From the NCBI RefSeq assembly GCF_013114825.1, contig NZ_JAAVLX010000013.1, forward strand, positions 98,034-162,033: 64,000 nt of DNA, written 5' to 3'. The notes below the pieces were generated by a model. The model was not told the origin of the DNA. It ran no database searches and saw only the letters and a list, made by a program, of their open reading frames with translations. This DNA comes from Bradyrhizobium australiense. Its GTDB lineage: Bacteria; Pseudomonadota; Alphaproteobacteria; Rhizobiales; Xanthobacteraceae. Positions within the stretch are counted from its first letter, which is position 1. The number at the start of each line of letters is the position of its first letter. The translations under genes were made by a program, and so were the position numbers. Positions 1 to 8,193 of the stretch are shown here, one piece after another.

Positions 1-461
1 AGCCAGATCCAGCGTTCCTCGCCTTCCTGGCCGGGATTGGCGTTGCGCGGCGCGCGGTTGGTCGAGGATTTGAAATGCGCGTTGCCAAAACCGCCATTGC
101 CGCCTTCGGCGAGCACGAACTTTTCGCCGAGCTCGGTGAAGTCGTGAATCAGCGTTTCGCGATCCTCGTCGAAAATCTGCGTGCCGACCGGCACCTTCAG
201 CACGATCGATTTGCCGTTCGCGCCATGGCGGTCCTTGCCCATGCCATTGGTGCCCTTCTGCGCCTTGAAGTGCTGCTGGTAGCGATAATCGATCAGCGTG
301 TTCAGGCCGTCGACCACCTCGACGATGACGTCGCCGCCGCGGCCGCCATTGCCGCCGGAGGGGCCGCCGAACTCGATGAACTTCTCGCGGCGGAACGCTA
401 CGCAGCCGTTGCCGCCGTCGCCGGAGCGGATATAGACCTTTGCCTCGTCAAGGAATTTCAT
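1..461 (-). CDS. obgE: GTPase ObgE/CgtA, N-terminal part
   Basis: Obg is a ribosome-associated GTPase needed for 50S assembly and stress control. Only the first 153 or so codons lie in the window; the GTPase domain is beyond position 1. The visible part is the glycine-rich Obg fold, starting MKFLDEAKVYIRSGDGG and containing the motifs FRREKF, GGPSGGNGGRGGD and GMGKDRHG. The start at 461 is the standard Obg start. The ribosomal genes rpmA and rplU lie upstream on the same strand, as is usual for obgE in Rhizobiales, but here MaoC, EamA and GNAT genes are interposed. Identification is secure from the sequence of the fold alone. Confidence 0.95.
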   Translation of the reverse strand, partial: MKFLDEAKVYIRSGDGGNGCVAFRREKFIEFGGPSGGNGGRGGDVIVEVVDGLNTLIDYRYQQHFKAQKGTNGMGKDRHGANGKSIVLKVPVGTQIFDEDRETLIHDFTELGEKFVLAEGGNGGFGNAHFKSSTNRAPRNANPGQEGEERWIW

Positions 462-575
462 GATTTGTACTAGTTAGGACAAGGGGCCCCGTGCAGCAAC
501 CCTCAAGGCCCGCAACATTGGCGAAAAGCCTTAATTTCGGGCCTTTTTTCGGTTTCGAGCTGAAAGCTACGGCTC

Positions 576-1058
576 CTATGAGGTCGGCCGGTGCCGAACC
601 AGAAACTTCTGCATCCCCTCCAGCACGAGCTCCTTGCGCTGGTTGAACACGGTCGAGCGTAGCGTCACCACGCCGGTGGTGCGGCCGGGAGCGAGCTCGA
701 TCACTTCGAGTGCGGGGTAGAGGGTATCGCCGGCATAGACCGGTTTGACGAATTTGCTCGATTGCTCGAGGAAGCCGACCAGCGATCCCTCGACGAGATA
801 GGGAAACAAGCCTGCACCCGGCGCGGTGTGGATCAAGGTCTGGAAGCCGTGCGCGAGCAGGTCCGGCATGCCGCGGGCGCGGCAATATTCGACGTCGTAA
901 TGGATCGGATGGGTATCGCCGCTCGCGGTCTGGAACGCGGCGAACACCGCCGAAGTCTGGGTCCGGCTTGGAATCACGAAGCGTTCGCCGAGCACGAAAT
1001 CCTCGAACCAGCGCTGCTCGCTCACCATGCGATGCTGGGCGGGGTCGAACTCGGTCAT
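576..1058 (-). CDS. MaoC-like (R)-specific enoyl-CoA hydratase family protein
   Basis: This 160-residue hot-dog-fold protein carries the hydratase-2 motif GDTHPIHYDVEYCR (D/H pair), followed by GMPDLLAHGFQTL. Members hydrate enoyl-CoA or related thioesters; the physiological substrate cannot be told from sequence. I chose the ATG at 1058 because an AGGAG lies seven bases upstream and the protein then begins MTEFDPAQH; an in-frame start at 1118 would add 20 residues without family character. It lies about 115 bp upstream of obgE on the same strand. A palindromic repeat lies upstream at 1145-1223. Confidence 0.85.
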   Translation of the reverse strand: MTEFDPAQHRMVSEQRWFEDFVLGERFVIPSRTQTSAVFAAFQTASGDTHPIHYDVEYCRARGMPDLLAHGFQTLIHTAPGAGLFPYLVEGSLVGFLEQSSKFVKPVYAGDTLYPALEVIELAPGRTTGVVTLRSTVFNQRKELVLEGMQKFLVRHRPTS

Positions 1059-1144
1059 GTTGGCTCCTGCAATGCGTGATGCCTCCGTACCGGTATCGCA
1101 GCGCCGCTGTTGCGGCAATCTATTCCCCTCAATTCGTGGTGCTC

Positions 1145-1223
1145 GGGCTTGTCCCGGACATCCACATCTTTACAACGTGCTGCACAAAAGACGTGGATGG
1201 CCGGCACGCGCTGGCCATGACGA
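1145..1223. repeat. Intergenic palindromic repeat (cccggacatccac type)
   Basis: The arms gtcccggacatccac and cgtggatggccggc flank a variable centre and could fold into a hairpin. This fills most of the gap between the divergent MaoC and EamA genes. It resembles a dispersed intergenic repeat type seen in Bradyrhizobium genomes (recollection, not searched). Confidence 0.55.
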
Positions 1224-1246
1224 AGAGCAATTAAACAGGATACGTC

Positions 1247-2161
1247 ATGACCCTGTTCGGCAAAATCTCGACCTATGACGAGCGCTCCGCGCGAATGGCC
1301 GGCATCGGATTGATGCTGCTGTCGATCTTCATGTTCTCGTTCGGCGATGCGCTTGGAAAATTCATGGTCGCGACCTATTCGGTTGGACAATTGCTGTGGC
1401 TGCGCGCCTGCGCGGCGCTGCTCGTGCTGTTGCCGGTGATCTGGAAGCAGCGCGCCGAATTTTCCCGCCTCGAACGCCCGTGGCTGCAGCTATTGCGCGT
1501 GACGCTCTCGACGCTCGAAGTCGCCGCGTTCTTTCTCGCCACCGTGTATCTGCCGCTTGCCGACGTCATCACCTATTACCTGGCCTCGCCGATTTTCGTC
1601 ACCGCGCTGTCGGGTATCGTGCTCGGCGAGCGGGTCGGCTGGCGGCGCTGGACCGCGATCCTGGTCGGATTCTGCGGCGTCCTGATCGCACTGCGCCCGT
1701 CCACGCAGACCGTAAGCTGGCCAGCGATGATCGCGCTCGGCGGCAGCCTGTCGTTTGCGTTCCTGATGCTGATCACGCGCTCGCTGCGGGAAACGCCGGA
1801 TATCGTGCTGACGACGTCGCAATTCGGCGGCACTTTCCTGCTCGGCGCGCTGATGTCGCCGATCGGCTGGGTGACGCCGAGCGTCGGCAGTCTCGGCCTG
1901 TTTGCCGCGGCGGGCGTGGTTTCCGTCGTCGCGCTGCTATGCATCAACCGTTCGCTGAAGCTGGCGCCGGCCAGCGTCGTGGTGCCCTATCAATATTCCA
2001 TGATCGTCTGGGCGGTGATCTTCGGCTTCGTCGTGTTTGGCGACGTACCCTCGATCTCGACGCTGATCGGCGCCGCCATCATTATCGGGGCGGGCTTCTA
2101 CATCTTCCTGCGCGAACAGAAGCTGGGCCGCGAGGAAAACGTGGTCAATCCGCCGGCGTGA
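1247..2161 (+). CDS. EamA/DMT-family membrane transporter
   Basis: A 304-residue integral membrane protein with roughly ten hydrophobic segments arranged as two EamA halves (about residues 16-145 and 155-290). This is the drug/metabolite transporter superfamily, usually exporters of metabolites or amino acids in the inner membrane; the substrate is not predictable. Recognisable segments include GDALGKFMVATYS in the first half and the repeat-specific RSLKLAPASVVVPYQY in the second. The length is normal for the family. It is transcribed divergently from the MaoC gene and has no obvious operon partner. Confidence 0.9.
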   Translation: MTLFGKISTYDERSARMAGIGLMLLSIFMFSFGDALGKFMVATYSVGQLLWLRACAALLVLLPVIWKQRAEFSRLERPWLQLLRVTLSTLEVAAFFLATVYLPLADVITYYLASPIFVTALSGIVLGERVGWRRWTAILVGFCGVLIALRPSTQTVSWPAMIALGGSLSFAFLMLITRSLRETPDIVLTTSQFGGTFLLGALMSPIGWVTPSVGSLGLFAAAGVVSVVALLCINRSLKLAPASVVVPYQYSMIVWAVIFGFVVFGDVPSISTLIGAAIIIGAGFYIFLREQKLGREENVVNPPA

Positions 2162-2174
2162 GTGGCGCTCTCGC

Positions 2175-2285
2175 CGTCATTGCGAGCGAAGCGAAGCAAT
2201 CCACGTCTCCGCACGGGGATAGGTGGATTGCTTCGTCGCGTTGCTCCCTTGCGCAAACGCTTCGCGTTTGTCGCAGGCAATGACG
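2175..2285. repeat. Intergenic palindromic repeat (cgtcattgcgagcgaagcg type)
   Basis: The outer arms cgtcattgcgagc and gcaatgacg are inverted, and the inner arms gaagcaatccac and gtggattgcttcg also pair. The element therefore makes a long imperfect hairpin between two convergent genes. A second, half copy begins at 44922. Confidence 0.75.
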
Positions 2286-2293
2286 GGGAGAGT

Positions 2294-2896
2294 TCAGCGC
2301 TCTCGGCGCGTCGAACTGCCCCAGTTCTTCAGCGAAGCCCACACGCTGCGCGTCAGGCGGAAGCGGTCGACCGGGGTCGACGATCCCAGCGCTTCGAAGC
2401 GGTGCAATTCGACGCCGCTCCACTGGAAGCCGCATTTCTCCAGGATGTTGCGCGATGCCGGGTTGGCGACGCGGGCGCCCGAAGTAAGATGCTCGGCATC
2501 GAATTCCTCGAAGAAGAAATCGATCACCGCGCGCGCGGCTTCGGTGCCGAAACCCTGGCCCCAATGCGCGACGCCAAGCCAGTAGCCGAGCTCCGGCGCC
2601 TCCGGGTCAGTGCGGTCGATGCCGACCATGCCGATCGGCGAATAATTGTGTTCGATCAGAAACACCGTCTCGCTGCTATCGGCGGCCTTCGCACGCACGA
2701 ACTCGACCGCATGATCCTGCAGGTAGGGATGCGGCAGGCGGCGGGTGTTTTCCGCAATGCGGCGATCGTTGGCGAGACGCGCAATCGCTTTTACGTCCGC
2801 GAGAGTCGGCCGGCGCAACGTCAGCCGTTCGGTCTCGAGGACGCAGCTACTCGTCTGACGTAAAGTCGGGGTCTGGATCGGGATGTCCTGCAACAT
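2294..2896 (-). CDS. GNAT family N-acetyltransferase (RimJ/RimL-like)
   Basis: This 200-residue protein has the RimJ/RimL pattern LETERLTLRRPTLADVKAI near residue 22, then GMVGIDRTDPEAPELGYWLG and the acetyl-CoA loop HWGQGFGTEAARAVIDF. It ends with the SRNILEKCGFQWSG segment. Family members transfer acetyl groups to protein N-termini or small amines; the target here is unknown. It starts at 2896 behind a cAGGAGc ribosome site. A GNAT gene between rpmA and obgE is a common arrangement in Rhizobiales. The terminator at 2929-2958 separates it from rpmA. Confidence 0.88.
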   Translation of the reverse strand: MLQDIPIQTPTLRQTSSCVLETERLTLRRPTLADVKAIARLANDRRIAENTRRLPHPYLQDHAVEFVRAKAADSSETVFLIEHNYSPIGMVGIDRTDPEAPELGYWLGVAHWGQGFGTEAARAVIDFFFEEFDAEHLTSGARVANPASRNILEKCGFQWSGVELHRFEALGSSTPVDRFRLTRSVWASLKNWGSSTRRER

Positions 2897-2928
2897 GTCG
2901 GGCTCCTGATTGCGAATATGCGCAAATT

Positions 2929-2958
2929 AAAAAGGGGAGGCCGGTTTCCCGCCTCCCC
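2929..2958 (-). terminator. Rho-independent terminator after rpmA
   Basis: On the minus strand an 8-bp GC stem (ggggaggc pairing with gcctcccc) is followed by a run of five T. It lies about 60 bp past the rpmA stop codon and just before the GNAT start. Confidence 0.75.
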
Positions 2959-3020
2959 TGGAGCCCTTTTCGACTCCGCCGGTTCAACAGGATCCGGCGG
3001 ACTCGAATTTCGTCCACCGT

Positions 3021-3290
3021 CTATTCGGCCGCCTCCGTCATCGGAACTACCGATACGAAAGTGCGACCATTGGCTTTTGCACGGAATTCGACATGACCTT
3101 CGACCTTGGCGAACAGAGTATGGTCGGTGCCCATGCCGACATTAAGGCCGGGATGCCAGGTGGTGCCGCGTTGACGCGCGATAATGTTGCCGGGAATCAC
3201 GTGTTCGCCGCCATACGCCTTGATGCCAAGGCGCTTGCCCGCCGAATCGCGTCCGTTTCGCGATGAACCGCCTGCTTTTTTGTGAGCCAT
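3021..3290 (-). CDS. rpmA: 50S ribosomal protein L27
   Basis: L27 sits at the peptidyl transferase centre of the 50S subunit. The 89-residue product begins MAHKKAGGSSRNGRDSAGKR and continues with GVKxYGGE-like and NIIARQRGTTWHPG segments, the full diagnostic pattern and length of bacterial L27. The N-terminus has no extra cleavable leader of the Firmicute type. It lies 106 bp downstream of rplU on the same strand, in the usual rplU-rpmA pair. Confidence 0.98.
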   Translation of the reverse strand: MAHKKAGGSSRNGRDSAGKRLGIKAYGGEHVIPGNIIARQRGTTWHPGLNVGMGTDHTLFAKVEGHVEFRAKANGRTFVSVVPMTEAAE

Positions 3291-3396
3291 GGCCCGTCTC
3301 CGACTTCTCGAATATTTCTAGATCAATTCCTTGACGGAATCATTTCACTTTTTCTCACGCCTCAACTTTCGTCGAGGCGCATCACTTCTGGTCGCT

Positions 3397-3834
3397 CTAG
3401 CTCTTCGCGGCGGCGTTCTTGGCCGGGGCCCTCTTCTTGGCGGCCTTCGGCGCTTCGTCATCCTCGGCGGCCGGCGCGGCGACCTTTTCCTTCTTCGGCC
3501 GTGGGCCGATCGAAGGCTTGGCGTTATCGGTCAGGATCTCGGTGACGCGAAGCACCGTGATCTCGTCGCGATAGCCGCGCTTGCGGCGCGAGTTCTTGCG
3601 GCGTCGCTTCTTGAACGCGATCACCTTCGGACCGCGCTTGTGATCCAGCACTTCGGCCGCAACGGAGGCGCCTGCCACCGCTGGCGTGCCCAGCACCGGC
3701 GTGTCAGCGCCGACGACCAGAACTTCACCAAGCTGCACGATCGTGCCGACTTCGCCGGCGATCTTGCCTATCTCGAGCACATCATCCGGAACGACGCGGT
3801 ACTGCCGGCCGCCGGTTTTGATGACTGCGAACAT
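3397..3834 (-). CDS. rplU: 50S ribosomal protein L21 with charged C-terminal tail
   Basis: L21 binds 23S rRNA together with L20. The first 100 residues are canonical (MFAVIKTGGRQYRV, GPKVIAFKKRRRKNSRRKRGYRD). The remaining 35-40 residues are an alanine/lysine/proline-rich, probably disordered tail, making the protein 145 residues instead of about 103. Such tails are common in Bradyrhizobium-type L21. It is the first gene of the rplU-rpmA pair. Confidence 0.98.
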   Translation of the reverse strand: MFAVIKTGGRQYRVVPDDVLEIGKIAGEVGTIVQLGEVLVVGADTPVLGTPAVAGASVAAEVLDHKRGPKVIAFKKRRRKNSRRKRGYRDEITVLRVTEILTDNAKPSIGPRPKKEKVAAPAAEDDEAPKAAKKRAPAKNAAAKS

Positions 3835-4240
3835 CGTTTTTTTCCTTCGTGTTCGATCCCGGCCTCGGACGCATTCCCGAAAGGGCTGTCCGGGTCGGCT
3901 TTTTGGTCAGTCGTTATGGGTACGATTTTCGCGCGGCCGGGGAGCAAACCCCGTAAGATTTCGCGCAAAAACAAGCGGCGCGAGAATCCCGCGCCGGATG
4001 CGGGGACTTATAGCCGGAGAACGCCGGGAGTCAAGGCGAAAGGGCCTAAAAACGGGTCAAAAGCGAATGATTTGGCCACGAAAAGGCGAATGGCAAGTGG
4101 CGAGTAGCGAATGGGGAGCCCTGTTTGCCACTTCCATTCGCCATTCGCCATTCGCCTTCGCTACTCGCCATTCGCTTTCTTTTTGAAACCAATGGGTTCC
4201 CCGCCCGTTGTCGCCAGCGAGATCCGGCAGGGCGAGGGCA
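3835..4240. other. Intergenic region between divergent rplU and ROK genes
   Basis: No gene is supported here. It must hold the rplU-rpmA promoter; I could not place -35/-10 boxes confidently. The right half contains the repeat at 4085-4176. Confidence 0.5.
4085..4176. repeat. Inverted repeat built from gcgaatggc/attcgcc modules
   Basis: Copies of the heptamer attcgcc and its complement alternate with gcgagtagcgaatgg-like units. The two halves (4085-4116 and 4133-4176) are inverted relative to each other, and the right half holds two consecutive attcgcc copies. It is a simple palindromic intergenic element with no coding potential. Confidence 0.6.
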
Positions 4241-5341
4241 ATGGCAGAAGACATCGTTACGAGTACCGGCATTGCCCGCCACGGCGCCACCCGCCTGCCG
4301 TCGGTCGAGGTCGACAGCTTTAATGTCGAACTGAAGGACGACGAGGGCTTTCTCGGCGACCGCGCCAGCAAGGGCGCTTTCCGCAAGATCTTGGACGACC
4401 TCCGCGCGCCGCTGAAGAAAAACGGCGACGATCCCTTGGGGAAAAAATCTGCCGGCGAGATCCCCAAGAGCGAACTCGACGAGGCACTGGTCGGCGATGA
4501 TATCGAGGCCGCCGCGCTGGTGCATGGTGCGATCGAGGAGTTCGCCCAGGAGTTGGCCTATGTGACGCGGCGGTTTCTCAAGACCAAGGCGTGGGCCGAT
4601 ACCGAGCGCATTGTGGTCGGTGGTGGTTTCCGGCAGAGCCGGGTCGGCGAGATCGCCATCGCCCGCACCGACATCATCCTCAAGGCTGAGGACTTCGAAG
4701 TCGATCTGTTGCCGATCCGCTTCCATCCCGATGACGCCGGCCTGATCGGCACGCTGCATCTGGCGCCGTCCTGGATCTTTGAGGGCCACGACAGCATTCT
4801 CGCGGTCGATATTGGCGGCACCAACATCCGCTGCGGCGTCGTGGAGACGCACTGGAAGAAGGCGCCCGATCTCTCCAAGGCTGACGTCTGGAGGTCCGAG
4901 CTGTGGCGGCATGCCGACGATGAGCCGACGCGCGAAGCCGCGGTCAAGCGGCTGGTGAAGATGCTGAAGGATTTGATCGCCGAGGCGGAAACCGAAGGCC
5001 TGAAACTTGCGCCCTTTATCGGCATCGCGTGTCCTGGCGTTATCGACGAGGATGGCTCGATCGAAAAGGGCGCGCAGAACCTGCCCGGCAATTGGGAGAG
5101 CAGCAAGTTCAATCTGCCGGCAAGCCTGGTGGAAGCGATCCCGCAGATCGGCGATCACGACACCGCCGTGTTGATGCACAATGACGGCGTGGTGCAGGGC
5201 CTTTCCGAAGTTCCCTTTATGCAGGACGTCGAGCGCTGGGGCGTGTTGACCATCGGCACCGGGCTCGGCAATGCGCGCTTCACCAATAGGCGGAAGGACA
5301 ACGGCAAGGACGAGAAGAAGGCGAAAAAGAGCCGGGATTGA
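4241..5341 (+). CDS. ROK-family sugar kinase-like protein with permuted motif order
   Basis: The 366-residue product has all the ROK/ASKHA landmarks but in rotated order. A C-terminal-type segment comes first (RIVVGGG near residue 123 and GLIGTLHLAPS near 167). It is followed by the phosphate-1 motif DIGGTN (190-195), GIACPGVIDEDG (261), the catalytic-type HND near 313-315 and the phosphate-2 motif GTGLG (339-343), close to the C-terminus. In normal ROK kinases DIGGT is N-terminal. The zinc motif CxCGxxGC is not seen. I chose ATG 4241 (MAEDIVTSTG) behind ggcgaggg. It would phosphorylate a sugar or be a non-catalytic relative; the substrate is unknown. Confidence 0.8.
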   Translation: MAEDIVTSTGIARHGATRLPSVEVDSFNVELKDDEGFLGDRASKGAFRKILDDLRAPLKKNGDDPLGKKSAGEIPKSELDEALVGDDIEAAALVHGAIEEFAQELAYVTRRFLKTKAWADTERIVVGGGFRQSRVGEIAIARTDIILKAEDFEVDLLPIRFHPDDAGLIGTLHLAPSWIFEGHDSILAVDIGGTNIRCGVVETHWKKAPDLSKADVWRSELWRHADDEPTREAAVKRLVKMLKDLIAEAETEGLKLAPFIGIACPGVIDEDGSIEKGAQNLPGNWESSKFNLPASLVEAIPQIGDHDTAVLMHNDGVVQGLSEVPFMQDVERWGVLTIGTGLGNARFTNRRKDNGKDEKKAKKSRD

Positions 5342-5647
5342 TTGTTTTCGCGGGAGGTAAGGTTGACTGGTTAGGTTAAAAACGGGATCGCGTTGCCGTT
5401 TCCGCAGCCGTTGTTACCGTCATTTCGTCGCTCCGGCTGACCGGCGAAGCCGCACTTCCCGGCCAGGATTTCAAAGCAGCGGCACGGGACCGCCAGTTTT
5501 TGTCGCGTCTGGCGGTCCCACCATTTCTTCCGAACGCCGCCCGACCCGCTTTTAGCGAATTTCTCCAACGCGCGCCTTGTCTGCCCCGGCTTCCTCGCCT
5601 AGAACACGGCCCGACCGCAGGGCCGAATCCGGCCCGCCTTGGCGCCT
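5342..5647. other. Region without a recognisable gene upstream of tRNA-Ser
   Basis: I see no coding sequence, strong hairpin or repeat here. It presumably carries the tRNA promoter. Confidence 0.4.
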
Positions 5648-5737
5648 GGAGAGGTGGCAGAGTGGTTGAATGCACCGCACTCGAAATGCGGCATAGGTGC
5701 AAGCCTATCGGGGGTTCGAATCCCTCCCTCTCCGCCA
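5648..5737 (+). tRNA. tRNA-Ser (anticodon CGA)
   Basis: A 90-nt class II tRNA including the encoded CCA. The acceptor stem GGAGAGG pairs with CCTCTCC. The anticodon arm is CCGCA-CTCGAAA-TGCGG with anticodon CGA, which reads UCG serine codons. A long variable arm follows, then the T-arm with GGTTCGAATCC. The discriminator base is G. A transposase remnant begins 37 bp beyond its 3' end, and decayed accessory genes follow, so it may mark an island boundary. Confidence 0.95.
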
Positions 5738-5774
5738 GTTAGTGCGGCCCGAAGACATGGCTGACGGAACGTAC

Positions 5775-6400
5775 CTAAGAGATAGATGACAACCTCGTGC
5801 CGAACGGGTTGTCGAGGGGCTGCAAGGTTTTCTGCTTCAGGTCGAAGTATCCCAGATCATAGTGCATGAAGCTGACGAGCCAAATGCCCTCGTCGACCTC
5901 CTTGATGCAGAGCTTTTGGCCGGCCAGGACGGTTGAGATGTTGGTCCTCTTGCGATGGCGGCAGAGGCGTCCGCAGGCGGTAACAAGAACCTCGCGATCG
6001 TGGAACGGATAGGTCAGCCCCGGCAGGCCGGCATAGGAGCGCACCGAGGCGGTGTAGAGCTCGGCAGGACACTTCATGTCGAGGGCCTCATGCGGACGTT
6101 CGGCATTGAGCTCGCGGACGAAGCGTCGAAGCGTTCCTGCTGTTGCAAGCCATTGGCGCCCGGCGGCCGGGTCGTTTCCTTTTTTGAGGGTGAGGTGCAT
6201 GCGCTCGTGGCGTCCGTTCTGTTGCGGGCGGCCCGACTTGATGAGTTCGATCGCAATCCCCAGGCGAAGCCACCACACCGAGAGCTTGGAGAGGTTGAAC
6301 AAGGCGTTGGGACTGCGAACGGCGCCGTTGTCGGAGCGAATGGCTAGCGGCAGGCCGCGCTGGTGGAACAGGCGTTCAAAGGCTGCAACCATGCCAACTA
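5775..6400 (-). pseudogene. IS481-like transposase, C-terminal fragment
   Basis: The minus strand encodes the C-terminal half of an rve-type integrase: ERLFHQRGLPLAIRSDNG (second catalytic D), then LSVWWLRLGI and GRPQQNGRHERMHLTLKK (catalytic E), then the conserved tail with PFHDREVLV. The N-terminal helix-turn-helix and first catalytic D are missing; similarity stops near 6400, although the frame stays open to 6536 with unrelated residues. About 200 of roughly 390 residues remain, so it cannot transpose. Terminal inverted repeats were not found. It is a remnant next to tRNA-Ser. Confidence 0.75.
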
Positions 6401-6481
6401 ACGGTCTAAGGTTCATCCAAACTCCCGACTCACCTCGGGGGAATTTCGGGAATCGAGCTGCAGCGCCGGCTTGCGGCATCG

Positions 6482-6595
6482 GGATCGAAGTGGCCCGCAT
6501 CTTCATGACCGCAAACGACGACGAGTCCACCCGCAATGGGGTGATGGACGCCGGTGCATCGCCTATTTGCGCAAGCCGTTCGAAGGGAATGAGTG
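6482..6595 (+). pseudogene. Response-regulator receiver remnant (frameshifted)
   Basis: One frame reads ARIFMTANDDESTRNGVMDAGA, like the beta-4 region of a receiver domain. After a frameshift near 6553 another frame reads IAYLRKPFEGNE, the beta-5 lysine-proline motif. Together these are the last third of a CheY/FixJ-type receiver. No start, phospho-acceptor region or output domain remains. Confidence 0.55.
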
Positions 6596-6663
6596 CATCT
6601 TGGTGCCCCTAACGGCAGAATGCGTATGGTCAGCTAGACGTGTCTCCAAAATGCTGACTGAGC

Positions 6664-8193
6664 TTATGGGCAGGAATGGCGCTGCCCGTCATAGCCCTTG
6701 TAAGTTCCGGATGCTGGATCGTAGGTCCGATTGTGCCGGCAGCCGTAGCCATGGTCTGCACTCGTGGCGCGCCCGCGCGGTTTTGGTATTGGAGTTTTTT
6801 CAAGTTTAATTGCCGATTTGCTGTTGTCTGGCGCCACGTCCGATTGCTTTGCGGTCCGGGCGGGCTTCACGTAGCCATGGTCTGCATTCATGGCGCGCCT
6901 GCGCGGCTTTGGTAATGGAACTGTTTCAAGTTTAATTGCCGGTTTGCTGCTGTCTGGCGCCGCGTCCGGTTGGTTTGCGGTCCGGGCGGGCTTCACGAAG
7001 GCGTCATTGTTTGCCCAGGCGGGCAAGGAGATACCGGACCTCTCTTCCACAGCAGCGGGTTTCTGTCGCCGCGCCTTCGCGAGTTCGATTGCCAGCGCCT
7101 CGGCCCTGTCGTGCTCCAGCTGCAGAGACTGCCGCAGCTCCGCCGCCTCGCTCTCGGCCGCCTGCTTGAGCTGCGCGGTCTCGTCGCCCCTCTTGCTCGA
7201 CAGCGCCACCTGCGTCTCGAGGGCCTGCCGCGCCTTCGCCAGTTCGGTTGCCAGCGCCTCGGCCCTGTCGTGCTCCTGCTGCAGAGACTGCCGCAGTTCC
7301 GCCGTCTCGCTCTCGGCCGCCTGTTTGAGCTGCGCCGTCTCGTCGCCCCTCTTGCTCGACAGCGCCACCTGCGTCTCGACGGCCTCCCGCGCCTTCGCCA
7401 GTTCGGTTGCCAGCGCCTCGGCCCTGTCGTGCTCCTGCTGCAGAGACTGCCGCAGTTCCGCGGTCTCGCTCTCGGCCGCCTGCTGCTTGAGCTGCGCCGT
7501 CTCGTCGCCCCTCTTGCTCGACAGCGCCACCTGCGTCTCGACGGCCTCCCGCGCCTTCGCGAGTTCGGTTGCCAGCGCCTCGGCCCTGTCGTGCTCCTGC
7601 TGCAGAGACTGCCGCAGTTCCGCCGTCTCGCTCTCGGCCGCCTGCTTGAGTTGCGCCGTCTCGTCGCCCCTCTTGCTCGACAGCGCCACCTGCGTCTCGA
7701 CGGCCAGCCGCGCCTTCGCCAGTTCGGTTGCCAGCGCGGCACTGCGAGCGCGTTCTTCTCCGAGCGCGTGCTGCACCGTGCTGGCCGCCAGCTCTTTTCC
7801 TGCAGCGGCGGCATCTCGCGCGAGGGCGGCCATCGTTTCGCGCTCCTGGCCGAGCGGTTGTGCGGCGGGCGCGGCCTCCGCTTCCAGCTTCGGATTAAGC
7901 CCATCGACGCCGCGGCGGGCCTCGGCAGGCTCCTTCGCCAAAACCTCTTGACGTGCCCCGTTCTCCGAAGGTTGTCGCGCCTCCGGCGTCGGCAGGGCCT
8001 GCCTGACGAGCGCAGCTACGCCGATGAGCGCCGCCGCGACCAGGGTTGTGGCGATCAAGAAAAAGGGAAAGAAGCGATGGCGGCGCGCACCGGCCTCAGG
8101 CGACCAGTGATCGACATCATCAGTCCCAAACGTCCTATCCTCGATGAGGAAGACGTTTTCATTCCTCGGTGCGGTCTCAATCGTATGGGGCAT
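6664..8193 (-). CDS. Membrane-anchored coiled-coil repeat protein with BA14K-like C-terminus
   Basis: The 509-residue product has a short cytoplasmic N-terminus, one membrane segment (about residues 42-63, FFPFFLIATTLVAAALIGVAA) and a long periplasmic alpha-helical region. Four tandem repeats of about 54 residues (LAKAREAVETQVALSSKR and EHDRAEALATE as landmarks) form a probable coiled coil at about 165-390. Two 42-residue basic/proline repeats (VKPARTANQ... and VKPARTAKQ...) follow. The last 25 residues, with CRHNRTYDPASGTYKGYDG, match the BA14K family signature. I chose ATG 8193, preceded by AGGGGTGG, over an upstream GTG. The function is unknown; a cell-envelope structural role is inferred. 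Confidence 0.8.
   Translation of the reverse strand: MPHTIETAPRNENVFLIEDRTFGTDDVDHWSPEAGARRHRFFPFFLIATTLVAAALIGVAALVRQALPTPEARQPSENGARQEVLAKEPAEARRGVDGLNPKLEAEAAPAAQPLGQERETMAALARDAAAAGKELAASTVQHALGEERARSAALATELAKARLAVETQVALSSKRGDETAQLKQAAESETAELRQSLQQEHDRAEALATELAKAREAVETQVALSSKRGDETAQLKQQAAESETAELRQSLQQEHDRAEALATELAKAREAVETQVALSSKRGDETAQLKQAAESETAELRQSLQQEHDRAEALATELAKARQALETQVALSSKRGDETAQLKQAAESEAAELRQSLQLEHDRAEALAIELAKARRQKPAAVEERSGISLPAWANNDAFVKPARTANQPDAAPDSSKPAIKLETVPLPKPRRRAMNADHGYVKPARTAKQSDVAPDNSKSAIKLEKTPIPKPRGRATSADHGYGCRHNRTYDPASGTYKGYDGQRHSCP
7074..7740. repeat. Tandem DNA repeat of 162-165 bp, four copies
   Basis: Four near-identical in-frame units encode the coiled coil. One copy has a three-base insertion (an extra glutamine codon, near 7480). 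Near-identity at silent positions suggests recent duplication or ongoing gene conversion. Confidence 0.85.

Noticed and set aside
4046..5179. 377-codon minus-strand frame
   Set aside because: Antisense to the ROK-like gene, whose motifs are clear on the plus strand.
5738..5774. Attachment site at the tRNA-Ser 3' end
   Set aside because: I did not find a second copy of the tRNA 3' sequence in the window, and no integrase gene is present.
7074..7740. CRISPR-like periodicity
   Set aside because: The period is 162-165 bp with no spacers, and the units are in-frame protein repeats.
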